This document shows, one piece after another, positions 52,981 through 62,729 of a stretch of 64,000 nucleotides of DNA (positions are counted from its first letter, which is position 1; the number at the start of each line of letters is the position of its first letter). The notes beneath the pieces were generated by a model that saw nothing but the letters and a program-made list of their open reading frames with translations, was not told where the DNA came from and ran no database searches. The stretch comes from Caulobacteraceae bacterium (GTDB lineage Bacteria > Pseudomonadota > Alphaproteobacteria > Caulobacterales > Caulobacteraceae): contig JAIYCQ010000011.1 of the NCBI GenBank assembly GCA_027487945.1, positions 1 to 64,000 on the forward strand, written 5' to 3'. The translations under genes were made by a program, and so were the position numbers.

Positions 52981-54725
52981 GCGGGCTGCTGCACCGGATC
53001 GTCGCCGGCCTCGCCATCACGGCGATCCTGGCGGCCGGGTCGGTCGGCGCGACTCCCCCGCAGGTCGCGCAGGCCGCGCCTGCCCCCTCGTCGTCCCCGT
53101 CGTCCGGCGGCTTCGTCGCCGCGGCCAATCCGATGGCTGTGGAGGCCGGGCTGAACGTCCTGCGGCGCGGCGGCAGCGCCGTGGATGCAGCGGTCGCCGT
53201 GCAGGTGATGCTGGGCCTCGTCGAGCCTCAGGCCAGCGGCATCGGCGGTGGCGGCTTCCTGATGCACTATGACGCCGAGACCGGCGAGGTCACGGCCTGG
53301 AACGGTCGCGAGACCGCGCCGGCGGCGGCATCGCCGTCGATGTTCCTCGACGAGAACGGCGCCCCCTTGCCGAGGGCCGACGCCATGCGCAGCGGACGCG
53401 CCACCGGGGCGCCGGGCGCCATGGCGATGCTGGAGGCGGTGCACCGGGTCCACGGCAGGCTGCCCTGGAATGCGTTGTTCGAGGAGACGGCCGTCCGGGC
53501 CGAGCAGGGATTCACCGTCACCCCGCGGATGGCCGACCAGATCGTGCGCTTCGCAGCCACCGACCGGACGCCCGACGCCCGGGCCCTGTTCGCGCGGCCC
53601 GACGGGGCGCCGCTGCAGGCCGGCGATCTCTACAGGAACGCCCCCTATGCCGGCGTGATGCGCCGGATGGCCGCCGAAGGGGCCCGGGTGCTCAACACCG
53701 GTCCGATCGCCGAGAAGATCGTCGCCCGCACCACGGCCGCGCCCTATGGCGGCAGCATGACGCTGGCCGATCTGGCCGGTTACCAGCCGCAGCAGATCCC
53801 GGCCCTGTGCAAGCCCTACCGGGTCCACATCATCTGCGTGCCTTCGCCCCCGGCCAGCGGGGTCGGCCTGCTTGAACTCCTCGGCCTGCTCGAACGCACC
53901 GATATCGACAGGCGCGGCCCGGCCGACCCGCAGGCCTGGTTCCTGTTCGCAGAGGCCAGCCGGGTGATGTACGCCGACCGCGACCGGTATGTCGGCGACC
54001 CGCGCTACGTCCAGGTGCCGGTCGCGGGCCTGCTCGAGCCGGCCTATCTCGACCAGCGCGCCCGTCTGATCGGCGAGCGGGCGTCCGCTGTGCCGCCCGG
54101 GGCCGGAAAGCCGTCCGGCGCGGTGTTGGCCGGGATCGACATGACCCATGAGCCGGCCGGCACCACCCATTTCGTCATCGTCGACAGGGACGGCGACGTC
54201 GTCTCCATGACCACGACAGTCGAGACCTATTTCGGCTCCGGACGGGTGGTCGAGGGCTTCCTGCTCAACAACCAGATGACGGACTTCTCCTTCAACCCGC
54301 TGGAGAAGGACGGCGCCCCCGCCGCCAACGCCGTGGCGGGCGGCAAGCGGCCCCGCTCGTCGATGACGCCCGTGATCATCCTCGACCAGAAGGGCCGCTT
54401 CGTCGGTGCGGTCGGCTCGCCCGGCGGCAACGCCATCCCCGCCTATGTCGCCAAGACGCTTGTCGGGGTCCTCGACTGGAAGCTGCCGATGCAGCAGGCG
54501 ATGGACCTGCCCAACCTCGTGGCCCGGGGGGGCGACTTCAACGGCGAGGTCCACAAGTTCGCCCCGGGCGTGGCGGAGGGGCTGATGGCCCGCGGCGTGG
54601 AGGTCCGGCGCGGCTCGGGCGAGGAAAGCGGGATCCACGGCGTGATGGTGGTCGAGGGTAGCCTGGTCGGCGGCGCCGACTCCCGCCGTGAAGGCGCCGC
54701 CAGATCCCTTGAGCCCGAGACCTGA
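52977..54725 (+). CDS. ggt: Gamma-glutamyltransferase 2
   Basis: The second GGT (582 residues) starts at a GTG overlapping the first by four bases. It has a signal-like N-terminus (VAGLAITAILAAGSVGA), self-cleavage at T396 in GTTHFVIVD, the Arg in NGRETAP, NNQMTDFS with the conserved Asp, SSMTP with both serines, and GSPGGN. All classic donor-binding positions seen are intact, unlike GGT 1. It should hydrolyse or transfer gamma-glutamyl groups in the periplasm. The pair is expressed from one transcript. Confidence 0.93.
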   Translation: MSGLLHRIVAGLAITAILAAGSVGATPPQVAQAAPAPSSSPSSGGFVAAANPMAVEAGLNVLRRGGSAVDAAVAVQVMLGLVEPQASGIGGGGFLMHYDAETGEVTAWNGRETAPAAASPSMFLDENGAPLPRADAMRSGRATGAPGAMAMLEAVHRVHGRLPWNALFEETAVRAEQGFTVTPRMADQIVRFAATDRTPDARALFARPDGAPLQAGDLYRNAPYAGVMRRMAAEGARVLNTGPIAEKIVARTTAAPYGGSMTLADLAGYQPQQIPALCKPYRVHIICVPSPPASGVGLLELLGLLERTDIDRRGPADPQAWFLFAEASRVMYADRDRYVGDPRYVQVPVAGLLEPAYLDQRARLIGERASAVPPGAGKPSGAVLAGIDMTHEPAGTTHFVIVDRDGDVVSMTTTVETYFGSGRVVEGFLLNNQMTDFSFNPLEKDGAPAANAVAGGKRPRSSMTPVIILDQKGRFVGAVGSPGGNAIPAYVAKTLVGVLDWKLPMQQAMDLPNLVARGGDFNGEVHKFAPGVAEGLMARGVEVRRGSGEESGIHGVMVVEGSLVGGADSRREGAARSLEPET

Positions 54726-54736
54726 GACCGCCGGCC

Positions 54737-55645
54737 ATGCACCGTACCGCCACCCTGGCCGCCTGGGCCGTTGCTGCAGCCCTGTCGATGGTTCCGGCCG
54801 CGGCCTGGTCACAGGATGAGGACGCGTCCGTCGCGCCGACGGCGCGCGCACCGGTCCAGCAGGTCTCCATCCGCAGCCTCGCCGACGGCAAGCCTGTGCT
54901 GACCGGCTATCTGTTCAAGCCTGCGGAGGGCTCGGGCAAGGCGCCGGCCATTGTCCTGCTGCACACCCGGGACGGCGCCTATTCGAGCCGGGCCGGCGGC
55001 GACTACCGGGCCACGACCCTGACCCCGCGCTTCAAGAGTTGGGGGCAGTTCTGGGCCGCGCGTGGCTACTACGTCCTTCTGGTCGACAGCTACGGCGCGC
55101 GCGGTTTTCCCGAAGGCTTCGCCGACACACCGGCAAAGGACCGCCCCGACAGTGTCGACGACGTCGACGTCCGCCCCCTCGACGCCTATGGCGCGCTGCA
55201 ATACCTGCGCGCCCTGCCGGAGGTGGACGGCGACCGCATCGGCCTGATGGGCTTTTCCAACGGCGGCAGCGCCGCCCTGGCGACGATGGCCGACGACAAG
55301 CCCGGAGACATGCGCAAACTCGGCTTCCGCGCGGCGGTCGCCCTCTATCCTGGCTGCGTACTGAACAAGCGCTTCGACAGGCAGGGCTACAGACCTTACG
55401 CCCCGGTGCGTCTGTTCATGGGCGAGTCCGACAGGGGCGCTTCGCCGGGCATCTGCGAGGCGCTTGTCGATCGCAGCCGCAAGGCGAAGGGCGATATCGA
55501 GCTGACCCTCTACGCCGGCGTCGGGCACGGCTTCGATGAGCCTGGCCGCCGGACCCAGGAGGTCGAGCTCAACGCGAAGGCGACGGCGGACGTCCGGGCG
55601 CGCGCAGAGGTGTTTTTTCAACGAGCACTTGCACCTCGCAACTGA
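54737..55645 (+). CDS. Dienelactone-hydrolase-like alpha/beta hydrolase, exported
   Basis: The 302-residue protein has a signal peptide (MHRTATLAAWAVAAALSMVPAAAWS), the nucleophile motif GLMGFSNGGSAAL, a catalytic acid expected in LFMGESDRGASP and the His in AGVGHGFDEPG. VLLHTRDGAYSSRAGG and ARGYYVLLVDSYGARGFPEG are family-type. It is periplasmic and probably hydrolyses a lactone, ester or peptide-like bond; the substrate is unknown. It begins 11 bases after the second GGT and shares its transcript, suggesting a role in processing the imported compound. Confidence 0.82.
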   Translation: MHRTATLAAWAVAAALSMVPAAAWSQDEDASVAPTARAPVQQVSIRSLADGKPVLTGYLFKPAEGSGKAPAIVLLHTRDGAYSSRAGGDYRATTLTPRFKSWGQFWAARGYYVLLVDSYGARGFPEGFADTPAKDRPDSVDDVDVRPLDAYGALQYLRALPEVDGDRIGLMGFSNGGSAALATMADDKPGDMRKLGFRAAVALYPGCVLNKRFDRQGYRPYAPVRLFMGESDRGASPGICEALVDRSRKAKGDIELTLYAGVGHGFDEPGRRTQEVELNAKATADVRARAEVFFQRALAPRN

Positions 55646-55731
55646 GTTGCCTTTAAACACGCCCAGCTATCGGGGCGGCTTCGGACTCGTGGCCTGTGGC
55701 CCGTCGGCAAGTTTGGTGTTTTCAGGAAGCC

Positions 55732-56346
55732 ATGAGTTCGCGTCTTTCCGCCAAGGCGGGTCTCGCCATCCGCAAGCTCCGGCTCGCAGGTGGGTGGACC
55801 CTCGCCCAGCTCAGCGAGCGCTCCGGCGTGCCGCTGTCCACCCTGTCGAAGGTGGAACTCGGCCAGACCTCGCTGAGCTATGAGAACCTGCTGCGTATCT
55901 GCAAGGGCCTCGAGATCGACATGGCCCGTCTGATCGGCGCCGAGGCCGACGGGATGTTGGGGACCTCGGCGACATCGACCGCCGCGCCGGTCGCGCTTGG
56001 CCGGCGGGCGGTGGTCAAGGCCGGCCAGGGCGAACCGGTCGCGCTGCCCTGGGGACCCGGCGAGGTGGGCGCCGCTGACCTGATCCGTAAGGCCTTTACC
56101 CCGACCCTCTGTCAGGTCGACGCCACCTCGGTGGAGGCCCAGGGCGGATTCCGGTACGGCGAGGGCGAGGCTTGGCTCAGCGTGCTGGACGGGGCGCTGT
56201 CCCTGCATTGCGAGATATACGCCCCGCTACATCTCGTCGCGGGTGACGGCGTCTACTTCGATGCCCGCGCCGGCTATGCGCTGGTCAGGGACTCCGAAAC
56301 GCCCTGCAAGGCCTTGCTGGTCACGGTCGGCGACAGTCGGGCCTGA
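55732..56346 (+). CDS. XRE-type regulator with cupin-like sensor domain
   Basis: The 204-residue protein has an N-terminal HTH_3 (AIRKLRLAGGWTLAQLSERSGVPLSTLSKVELGQTSLSYENLLRICKGLEID) and a C-terminal beta-rich domain with cupin features (LHCEIYAPLHLVAGDGVYFDARAGYAL). Regulators of this build often sense small metabolites such as amino acids. It ends the GGT locus, on the same strand, 86 bases after the hydrolase. AGGAAG precedes the ATG. The target genes are not known, but the neighbouring GGT/DgcNA genes are the natural guess. Confidence 0.85.
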   Translation: MSSRLSAKAGLAIRKLRLAGGWTLAQLSERSGVPLSTLSKVELGQTSLSYENLLRICKGLEIDMARLIGAEADGMLGTSATSTAAPVALGRRAVVKAGQGEPVALPWGPGEVGAADLIRKAFTPTLCQVDATSVEAQGGFRYGEGEAWLSVLDGALSLHCEIYAPLHLVAGDGVYFDARAGYALVRDSETPCKALLVTVGDSRA

Positions 56347-56996
56347 CGATCGCCGGATGGCGGGCCCGGTTCCTGTCCTGAGGCGCCTCAGCGGTCTCCG
56401 CAGCGAACCTTCTCCAGTTTAACCAAATATTTCCCGAAGCTTGGGAGCGATGCCTTTACGGAACGGGCGTGGGCTTCGGGGCATGCTGCTTTCATTATCG
56501 ACATCGATCGGACGCGGGGGAGGCGAAGCTCCGTCTGCCTGCGCGACCTCGTCGAAAGCGCAGCGCGGCGCGACGCCCGGACATCCGGCCCTTAACGACG
56601 ACCGCCGCCTTTCTGGCCTCGCGGAGGGCGATCGCAGGGCGGCGGCTCCTGCCCGGCCGGGCGGCAGGGCCGCCCGGGATCTGGCCGACCGAGCGGCGTC
56701 CGACCGGCGCCCGGGTCGCGACCGCGTCCCGGACGGCATTCAACACTCTGAATTTCCTGCTGAATTTCCGCATCCAGCGCGGATTTCGAAGGCCGGTGAC
56801 GCCGCGGGCGGCGGGGCGGGGCGGACTTACGGCCTGATCGCGGCGGATTTCTGCGGCGACCTGAACGCCGTAAACGCCGACGTTAACCAGATTGATCAAA
56901 TCCGGCGCGAGAATGCGTCTCGTCTGATCCCGATTGCCTCCGGTCGCCCGTTCGCGCCGCAGGGTCGGGGCGGCGTTCTGCAAGGAAGGGGCGGGT
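56347..56996. other. 650-base gap before the chemosensory operon
   Basis: No convincing gene is present; several open frames here have arginine-rich shadow composition. It contains a perfect palindrome CTGAGGCGCCTCAG (56378-56391) after the XRE gene, an AT-rich stretch near 56415-56440 with TTAACCAAATATTTC (a partial match to the CtrA pattern TTAA-N7-TTAA), a direct repeat CTGAATTTCC (56748-56757 and 56760-56769), and TTAACCAGATTGATC near 56882. It is the likely promoter region of the che operon. Confidence 0.55.
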
Positions 56997-57287
56997 GTGA
57001 TCACTGAAACCGAACCACTCAAGCTCGGGGCCAATCTGAGCCTCGATCAGGCGGGGGCGCTGCGCGAGGCGCTGCTGACCCGCCGCGGCGCGCCGCTGGC
57101 CGTCGACGCGTCCGACGTCGAGCGACTCAGCGGCCCTTGCTTCCAGGTTCTGGCCTCCGCCCGGGTGACCTGGGACGCCGACGGCCAGCCCTTCGAATTC
57201 ACCAACGCTTCACCCGCATTCGAGAACGGTCTGGCGCTGCTCGGCGCTGCTGACTGGACCCGCCCGCAAGAGGACTTCCTCCCGTGA
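56997..57287 (+). CDS. STAS-domain protein of the chemosensory operon
   Basis: The 96-residue protein has the STAS pattern: LKLGANLSLDQAGALREALLTRRGAPLAVDASDVERLSGPCFQVLASA, in which the DASDVERLSG turn holds the position of the phosphorylatable Ser of anti-sigma-factor antagonists. The GTG start has AGGAAGGGG upstream. It is the first gene of the operon and its stop overlaps the next gene by four bases. STAS proteins in such operons are often partners in signalling; no kinase partner is identified here. Confidence 0.8.
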   Translation: MITETEPLKLGANLSLDQAGALREALLTRRGAPLAVDASDVERLSGPCFQVLASARVTWDADGQPFEFTNASPAFENGLALLGAADWTRPQEDFLP

Positions 57288-57649
57288 GCCTGACGATCCT
57301 TGCCGTCGACGATTCCCGAACCATCCGCGAGATGCTCGGCCACACCCTGCGCCAGGCCGGCTACCAGGTCATCACCGCCGAGGACGGCGTGCATGGACTG
57401 GAGGTCCTGCAGACCGAGCGCCCGGACGTGATCGTCACCGACATCAACATGCCCCGCCTCGACGGCTTCGGCTTCATCGAGGCCGTGCGCGCCGAAGGGC
57501 CGTCGCGGGCCACGCCGATTCTGGTGCTGACCACCGAGAGCGAGCCGGAGAAGAAGGCCCGCGCCCGGGCCGCCGGCGCCACGGGCTGGATCGTCAAGCC
57601 GTTCGATCCGGTCAAGCTGGTCGAAGCCATCCGCCGGGTCGCGGCCTAG
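57284..57649 (+). CDS. cheY: CheY-like response regulator 1
   Basis: The 121-residue single receiver domain has the acid pair in ILAVDDSRTIREML, the phospho-acceptor Asp in VIVTDINMPRLDG, the switch Thr in ILVLTTESE and the Lys in WIVKPFDPVKLVEAI. All key residues are intact, so it should accept phosphate from the CheA encoded next. The GTG start overlaps the STAS stop. It is one of two free CheY proteins in the operon, with the second after cheB. Confidence 0.93.
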   Translation: MSLTILAVDDSRTIREMLGHTLRQAGYQVITAEDGVHGLEVLQTERPDVIVTDINMPRLDGFGFIEAVRAEGPSRATPILVLTTESEPEKKARARAAGATGWIVKPFDPVKLVEAIRRVAA

Positions 57650-57664
57650 AAGGGACGACATCCT

Positions 57665-59947
57665 ATGGATCCGATGGACGCCATCCGGACGACCTTCTTC
57701 ATCGAGTGCGACGAACTTCTCGCGCAGCTCGAGGAAGGCCTGATGGCCATGGAGCAGGGATCGGCCGACTCCGAGACGATCAACTCGGTGTTTCGCGCTG
57801 TTCACTCGGTCAAGGGCGGCGGCGGGGCTTTCGGCCTCGACCCGCTCGTGCGCTTCAGCCACGTCTTCGAGACCCTGCTCGACCAGATCCGGTCCGGCCA
57901 GGTCGACCCCTCCGAGGGGGTGGTGGCGACCTTGCTGCGCGCCGCCGACATGCTGGCCGACCACGTCAGCGCCGCCCGTGACGGCGGCGGGGTGGATGAG
58001 TCCCGGTCCGAGCAGATCGCTGCGGCGATCATGTCCCACACGATCGGTGGTTCGGCGACGGCCTACGAGCCTGAGTCCGACGAGATCGAGGGGCTCGACT
58101 TCAAGCCGCAGATGATCGCGCTGGACCTGCCGGCCGCGGAGCCGGCGGCCGACTTCGACATATCGGCGCTTCTCGCCAGCGCCGGCGCCGACCCGGTCGC
58201 CGATGCGGCGGGCAAGGACGAGGCCGGTGGCTGGATCGTCAATTTCGCCCCGCACGCGTCGCTTTACGCCAAGGCCAACGACTCCGCCCTGGTGCTGCGC
58301 GAACTCGGCACCCTGGGCGAGGCCGTGATCACGGTGAACGACGAGGCCCTGCCGACCCTGGACGAGATGGATCCTGCCGGCGCCTACCTGGGCTGGACGG
58401 TGCGACTGCCTGCCAGTGTGGCGGAGGACGACATCCGCGACGCCTTCGCCTTCGTCGATGAGGACTGCGACCTGGAGATCACCCGCGAGGGCGCCGCCCA
58501 GGATGGTCCGGACATCGCCGCCCTGCTGGCCGTTGTCGTTGAACCGGCCGCTCCGGAGGCGGCGCCGGTCGCGGCGGTCGCGCCCCCGCCGGTCGCCCTC
58601 GCCCTGGTCGAGCCCGAGCCCGAACCGGCGGCCGACAAGCCCTTCAGCCTGATGGATATCGCGCCGCACGTGGACGCCCTGGCTCCGGCCTCGCCGTCCG
58701 CCCCGGCCCAGGCCGCAGCCGCTGCGACGAACGCGCCGCCGCCGCCGCAGACCATCCGTGTTGATCTCGACCGCGTCGACCGCCTGATCAACCTGGTCGG
58801 CGAGCTGGTGATCAACCAGGCGATGCTGGCCCAGCGGGTCATGGAGAGCGGCGCCGCCAAGGCGACCGACGTCAACCTGGCGCTCACCGATCTGGAACTG
58901 CTGACCCGCGGCATCCAGGACAGCGTGATGGCCATCCGCGCCCAGCCGGTGAAGTCCGTGTTCCAGCGCATGCCGCGACTGGTTCGGGAAGTCGGCGAGG
59001 CGACCGGCAAGCGCGTGAAGCTGGTCACCGAGGGCGAAGGCACCGAGGTCGACAAGACCGTGGTCGAGAAGCTGTCCGACCCGATCACCCACATGATCCG
59101 CAACGCCATCGACCACGGGCTTGAGTCCCCGGCCGATCGCGAGGCCGCCGGCAAGCCGGCCGAGGGCACCGTGCGGCTCACGGCGGCCCATCGCAGCGGC
59201 CGCATCGTCATCGAGGTCTCGGACGACGGCCGCGGCGTCGACCGCGCGCGGGTCAAGGCCAAGGCCATCGAGAAGGGCCTGATCTCCGCCGACGCCCAGA
59301 TGACCGACGAGGAGATCGACAACCTGATCTTCGCGCCGGGCTTCTCCACCGCCGCGACCGTGTCCGACATCTCCGGCCGGGGCGTGGGCATGGACGTGGT
59401 CAAGCGGTCGGTCCAGGCGCTCGGCGGCCGGATCACCATCCTGTCCACGCCGGGCCAGGGCTCGCGCTTCTCGCTGAGCCTGCCGCTGACGCTGGCGGTG
59501 CTGGACGGCATGGTGGTGACGGTCGGCGACCAGACCCTGGTCGCGCCGCTGACCACCATCATCGAGAGCCTCAAGCCGCGCGTGGGCGACGTGCGTCCGC
59601 TGGGTCCCAACAACTTCGTGCTGAAGATCCGCGACGCCTTCGTGCCGCTGATCGACACCGGCGCGGCGCTGGGCTTCGGCAAGTCGAAGTTCGACCCGAC
59701 GGAGGGCGTCGCCCTTCTGGTCGAGAGCGAGGTGGCCGGACAGGTCGCCCTGATGGTCGATCACATCCAGGGCCAGCGCCAGGTCGTGATCAAGAGCCTC
59801 GAGACCAACTACAAGCCGACCGCCGGTGTCGCCGCCGCGACCATTCTGGGTGACGGCCGCGTCGCGCTGATCCTGGATATCGACGGGCTGGTGACGGCCC
59901 ATCGCAAGGCGCCGCCGCGCGTCGACACCCTGGCCATGACTGGATGA
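57665..59947 (+). CDS. cheA: Chemosensory histidine kinase CheA
   Basis: The 760-residue kinase has an N-terminal HPt domain (phospho-His in [15 protein letters not shown]), a long linker with Ala/Pro-rich part (residues about 285-355), the dimerisation domain ([18 protein letters not shown]), the ATPase domain with N box ([13 protein letters not shown]), [33 protein letters not shown] and G2, and a C-terminal CheW-like domain. All kinase motifs are intact. The start is ATG 57665 after AAGGGACG. The stop overlaps cheW. Confidence 0.97.
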   Translation: MDPMDAIRTTFFIECDELLAQLEEGLMAMEQGSADSETINSVFRAVHSVKGGGGAFGLDPLVRFSHVFETLLDQIRSGQVDPSEGVVATLLRAADMLADHVSAARDGGGVDESRSEQIAAAIMSHTIGGSATAYEPESDEIEGLDFKPQMIALDLPAAEPAADFDISALLASAGADPVADAAGKDEAGGWIVNFAPHASLYAKANDSALVLRELGTLGEAVITVNDEALPTLDEMDPAGAYLGWTVRLPASVAEDDIRDAFAFVDEDCDLEITREGAAQDGPDIAALLAVVVEPAAPEAAPVAAVAPPPVALALVEPEPEPAADKPFSLMDIAPHVDALAPASPSAPAQAAAAATNAPPPPQTIRVDLDRVDRLINLVGELVINQAMLAQRVMESGAAKATDVNLALTDLELLTRGIQDSVMAIRAQPVKSVFQRMPRLVREVGEATGKRVKLVTEGEGTEVDKTVVEKLSDPITHMIRNAIDHGLESPADREAAGKPAEGTVRLTAAHRSGRIVIEVSDDGRGVDRARVKAKAIEKGLISADAQMTDEEIDNLIFAPGFSTAATVSDISGRGVGMDVVKRSVQALGGRITILSTPGQGSRFSLSLPLTLAVLDGMVVTVGDQTLVAPLTTIIESLKPRVGDVRPLGPNNFVLKIRDAFVPLIDTGAALGFGKSKFDPTEGVALLVESEVAGQVALMVDHIQGQRQVVIKSLETNYKPTAGVAAATILGDGRVALILDIDGLVTAHRKAPPRVDTLAMTG

Positions 59948-60417
59948 TGACCATGACCGAGCTTTCCCTTGACGGCCGCGATGGCAGCGAACTGATCTCC
60001 TTCCGCATCGGCGAGCAGGAGTTCTGCGTCGACATCATGGCTGTCCGCGAGATCCGCGGCTGGACCCAGGCGACGCCGGTGCCACATTCGCCTCGCTTCG
60101 TGCGCGGGGTGATCAACCTGCGCGGCGCGGTCCTGCCGGTCATCGACCTTGCCGACCGCCTCGGCCTCGGCACCGCGGTCGAGACTGCCCGCCACGTCAT
60201 CATCGTGGTCCAGATCGGCAGCCGCATCGTTGGCCTGCTGGTCGACGCGGTCTGCGACATCCTCTCGACCGCGGACCATGTCGTCCAGAAGACCCCGGAC
60301 CTCGCCGGCGACCAGATGCAGGGCTTCGTGAAGGGTCTCATCGCCCTCGAAGGCCGGATGATCAGCCTGATCGACCTCGGCCTTGTCCTGGATACGCACC
60401 AGGCTGAAGCGGCCTGA
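59944..60417 (+). CDS. cheW: Chemosensory coupling protein CheW
   Basis: CheW bridges receptors and CheA. The 157-residue protein has the CheW pattern [59 protein letters not shown] and a second SH3-like half with [17 protein letters not shown] and [16 protein letters not shown]. The overlap ATGATG gives start choices at 59944, 59947 and 59953. It lies between cheA and cheR with four-base and five-base junctions, so all are translated together. Confidence 0.95.
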   Translation: MMTMTELSLDGRDGSELISFRIGEQEFCVDIMAVREIRGWTQATPVPHSPRFVRGVINLRGAVLPVIDLADRLGLGTAVETARHVIIVVQIGSRIVGLLVDAVCDILSTADHVVQKTPDLAGDQMQGFVKGLIALEGRMISLIDLGLVLDTHQAEAA

Positions 60418-60422
60418 CCCTG

Positions 60423-61298
60423 ATGGCTGGCGCAGAACTCGCCCCCACAGCCCCTCGGGAAGCCGGTCGTGAATTCGCCTTCACGACCGAGGACTTCCGC
60501 ACGATCGCCGCTGTGCTTCACGGCGACGCCGGCATCTACCTGCCCGACACCAAGGCCACGCTGGTCTACTCGCGCCTGGCCAAGCGGCTGCGGCTGCTGG
60601 GCATGTCGAGCTTCCGGGACTACTGCGCCCTCATCCAGGGGCAGCAGGGGGTCGACGAACGTCAGGCGATGCTGGCGGCCCTGACCACCAACGTCACCCG
60701 CTTCTTCCGCGAACCGCACCATTTCGACCATCTGCGCGACACGGTCATGCCGGCCCTGGCCGCCCGGGCGAAGGCCGGCGGCCGCGTCCGTCTCTGGTCC
60801 GCTGCCTGTTCGACGGGGCAGGAGCCCTATTCGATGGCGCTGAGCGTGCTGGCCGCCCTGCCGGACGCCGCCCGCTATGACGTCAAGATCCTGGCCACGG
60901 ACATCGATCCCAACGTCGTCCAGACCGCGCGCGAGGGCGTCTACAACCGCGAAGCGCTCGAGGCGGTGCCCGCGGGCGACCGCAAACATCTGCGCAAGGC
61001 GCCCGACGCGGGCATCGACATGTGGCGGATGTCCGACGAGACGCAGGACCTGATCACCTTCCGCGAACTGAACCTCATCAAGCCCTGGCCGATGAAGGGC
61101 CGGTTCGACGTGATCTTCTGCCGCAACGTGGTCATCTATTTCGACGACTCCACCCAGGAGCAGGTCTGGCGCAAGTTCATCGATGTGATGAGCCCGGGCG
61201 CTCGCCTCTATATCGGCCACTCCGAGCGGGTGTCCGGCGACGGCGGGCGTCTCACCAGCGACGGCCTGACCGTCTACAAGGTCGGGGGACAGCTGTGA
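60423..61298 (+). CDS. cheR: Chemoreceptor methyltransferase CheR
   Basis: CheR methylates glutamates on receptors using SAM. The 291-residue protein has the N-terminal CheR domain ([38 protein letters not shown]), [14 protein letters not shown], the SAM site [31 protein letters not shown] and [11 protein letters not shown]. All conserved elements are intact. Since it methylates receptors and no receptor gene is in the window, the receptors must be encoded elsewhere. The stop overlaps cheB by four bases. Confidence 0.96.
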   Translation: MAGAELAPTAPREAGREFAFTTEDFRTIAAVLHGDAGIYLPDTKATLVYSRLAKRLRLLGMSSFRDYCALIQGQQGVDERQAMLAALTTNVTRFFREPHHFDHLRDTVMPALAARAKAGGRVRLWSAACSTGQEPYSMALSVLAALPDAARYDVKILATDIDPNVVQTAREGVYNREALEAVPAGDRKHLRKAPDAGIDMWRMSDETQDLITFRELNLIKPWPMKGRFDVIFCRNVVIYFDDSTQEQVWRKFIDVMSPGARLYIGHSERVSGDGGRLTSDGLTVYKVGGQL

Positions 61299-62332
61299 CC
61301 GTCCGCGTCCTTATCGTCGACGACTCCGCCACCATGCGGGGCGTTATCGCCGCGATCCTGCGCCGCGACCCCGACATCGAGATCGTCGGCTCGGCCGGCG
61401 ATCCGCTCGAGGCCCGCGAGGCGATCAAGCGGCTGAACCCCGACGTGGTCACGCTCGACGTCGAAATGCCGAACATGAACGGCATCGAGTTCCTCGAGCG
61501 GATCATGCGCCTGCGGCCGACGCCGGTGATCATGATCTCGACCCTGACCCAGGCCGGCGCCGACACCACCATCGAGGCTCTGGCCCTCGGCGCGGTGGAC
61601 TGCATCGGCAAGCCCGGTCCGGGCGTGAACGCCAATGAGGCCTTCGGCGGCCTGGCCGAGAAGGTCAAGACCGCCGCCCGGTCGCGGCTGCGCCCCCTGA
61701 GCGACGCCCCTCGGCAGAGCGCCTCGAGCCAGGCGGTCTACCGCCCCAACGGCAACATCGCGGCGATCGGATCGTCGACCGGCGGCGTCGAGGCCCTGAT
61801 CCAGGTGATCTCCGGCTTCCCGTCCAACTGTCCGCCGACCGTAATCACGCAACACATGCCAGCGACCTTCACCAAGAGCTTCGCCAAGCGCCTGGACAAC
61901 TGCTCCGGCGCCACCGTCACCGAGGCCGAGGACGGCGATCTGCTGGAGCCGGGCCGTGTGTTCCTGGCGCCCGGCGGCGAGCGCCACCTGGCAGTCGAGC
62001 GCACGGGCAGCCAGCTGCGTTGCCGCCTGCGCGAGGGGCCGACGGTCAACGGCCACGCGCCGTCGGTCGACGTGTTGTTCGAGTCCGTGGTCAAGGCCGT
62101 CGGCGGCCGCAGCGCCGGCGCGATCCTGACCGGCATGGGCCGCGACGGCGCCAAGGGTCTGCTGGCGATGCGTGAGGCCGGAGCGCGGACCCTCGGCCAG
62201 GACGAAGCCAGCTGCGTTGTTTACGGCATGCCGCGCGCAGCCTTCGAAATCGGCGCTGTGGAGCGCCAGTACCCCATCACGCGTATCGGAGCTCACCTGT
62301 TGAGCGCCTGTGCCGTGTCTACCGAGGGATAG
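61295..62332 (+). CDS. cheB: Chemoreceptor methylesterase/glutaminase CheB
   Basis: CheB demethylates receptors. The 345-residue protein has an N-terminal receiver ([17 protein letters not shown]; Asp in [13 protein letters not shown]; Thr in MISTLTQAG; Lys in CIGKPG) and a C-terminal esterase with catalytic Ser in [11 protein letters not shown], His in TVITQHMP and Asp in [10 protein letters not shown]. The GTG start overlaps the cheR stop (GTGA). It is followed by the second CheY and by CheD. Confidence 0.97.
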   Translation: MTVRVLIVDDSATMRGVIAAILRRDPDIEIVGSAGDPLEAREAIKRLNPDVVTLDVEMPNMNGIEFLERIMRLRPTPVIMISTLTQAGADTTIEALALGAVDCIGKPGPGVNANEAFGGLAEKVKTAARSRLRPLSDAPRQSASSQAVYRPNGNIAAIGSSTGGVEALIQVISGFPSNCPPTVITQHMPATFTKSFAKRLDNCSGATVTEAEDGDLLEPGRVFLAPGGERHLAVERTGSQLRCRLREGPTVNGHAPSVDVLFESVVKAVGGRSAGAILTGMGRDGAKGLLAMREAGARTLGQDEASCVVYGMPRAAFEIGAVERQYPITRIGAHLLSACAVSTEG

Positions 62333-62339
62333 ACAGAAG

Positions 62340-62729
62340 ATGCCCGCCGCATCCGCCATTTCAGTGCTCGTGGTCGATGACCAGATGACGATCCGCACCC
62401 TCGTGCGCTCGGGCCTGCAACAGCTTGGCTTCAAGGACATCCGCGAAGCGCCGGACGGCGAGGCCGCCCTGCGCATGCTGCTGACCCAACCGGCCCACCT
62501 GGTGATTTCGGACTACAACATGCCCAAGCTGGACGGGCTGGGCCTGCTTCGCGCCGTGCGCGCGCACCCGCCGTTCAAGAGCATCGCCTTCATCATGCTG
62601 ACCGGCCGCGCCGATTCCGATCTGGTGCAACGGGCCGTGCAGTTCGGGGTCAATAACTACCTGGTCAAACCGTTTACGGTTCAGGTGTTGAAAGACAAAA
62701 TCGAAGGCGTGTTCGGCGCACTGACATGA
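62340..62729 (+). CDS. cheY: CheY-like response regulator 2
   Basis: The 129-residue receiver has VLVVDDQMTIRTLVR, the phospho-acceptor Asp in LVISDYNMPKLDG, the Thr in IMLTGRADS and the Lys in YLVKPFTVQVLKDKI. Its sequence is closer to classic flagellar CheY than CheY 1 is (GLQQLGFKDIREAPDGEAAL). It may be the one that binds the flagellar switch, which is inference. The ATG at 62340 is preferred over an earlier in-frame ATG at 62310 inside the end of cheB. Confidence 0.94.
   Translation: MPAASAISVLVVDDQMTIRTLVRSGLQQLGFKDIREAPDGEAALRMLLTQPAHLVISDYNMPKLDGLGLLRAVRAHPPFKSIAFIMLTGRADSDLVQRAVQFGVNNYLVKPFTVQVLKDKIEGVFGALT

Noticed and set aside
56441-57007. A 188-codon plus-strand open frame in the gap before the che operon
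   Set aside because: Arg/Ala/Gly-rich with no motif, and its end overlaps the STAS gene start region. The gap shows regulatory-type features instead.
57047-59902. A 951-codon minus-strand open frame over cheY/cheA
   Set aside because: Antisense to conserved chemotaxis genes; composition is shadow-like.
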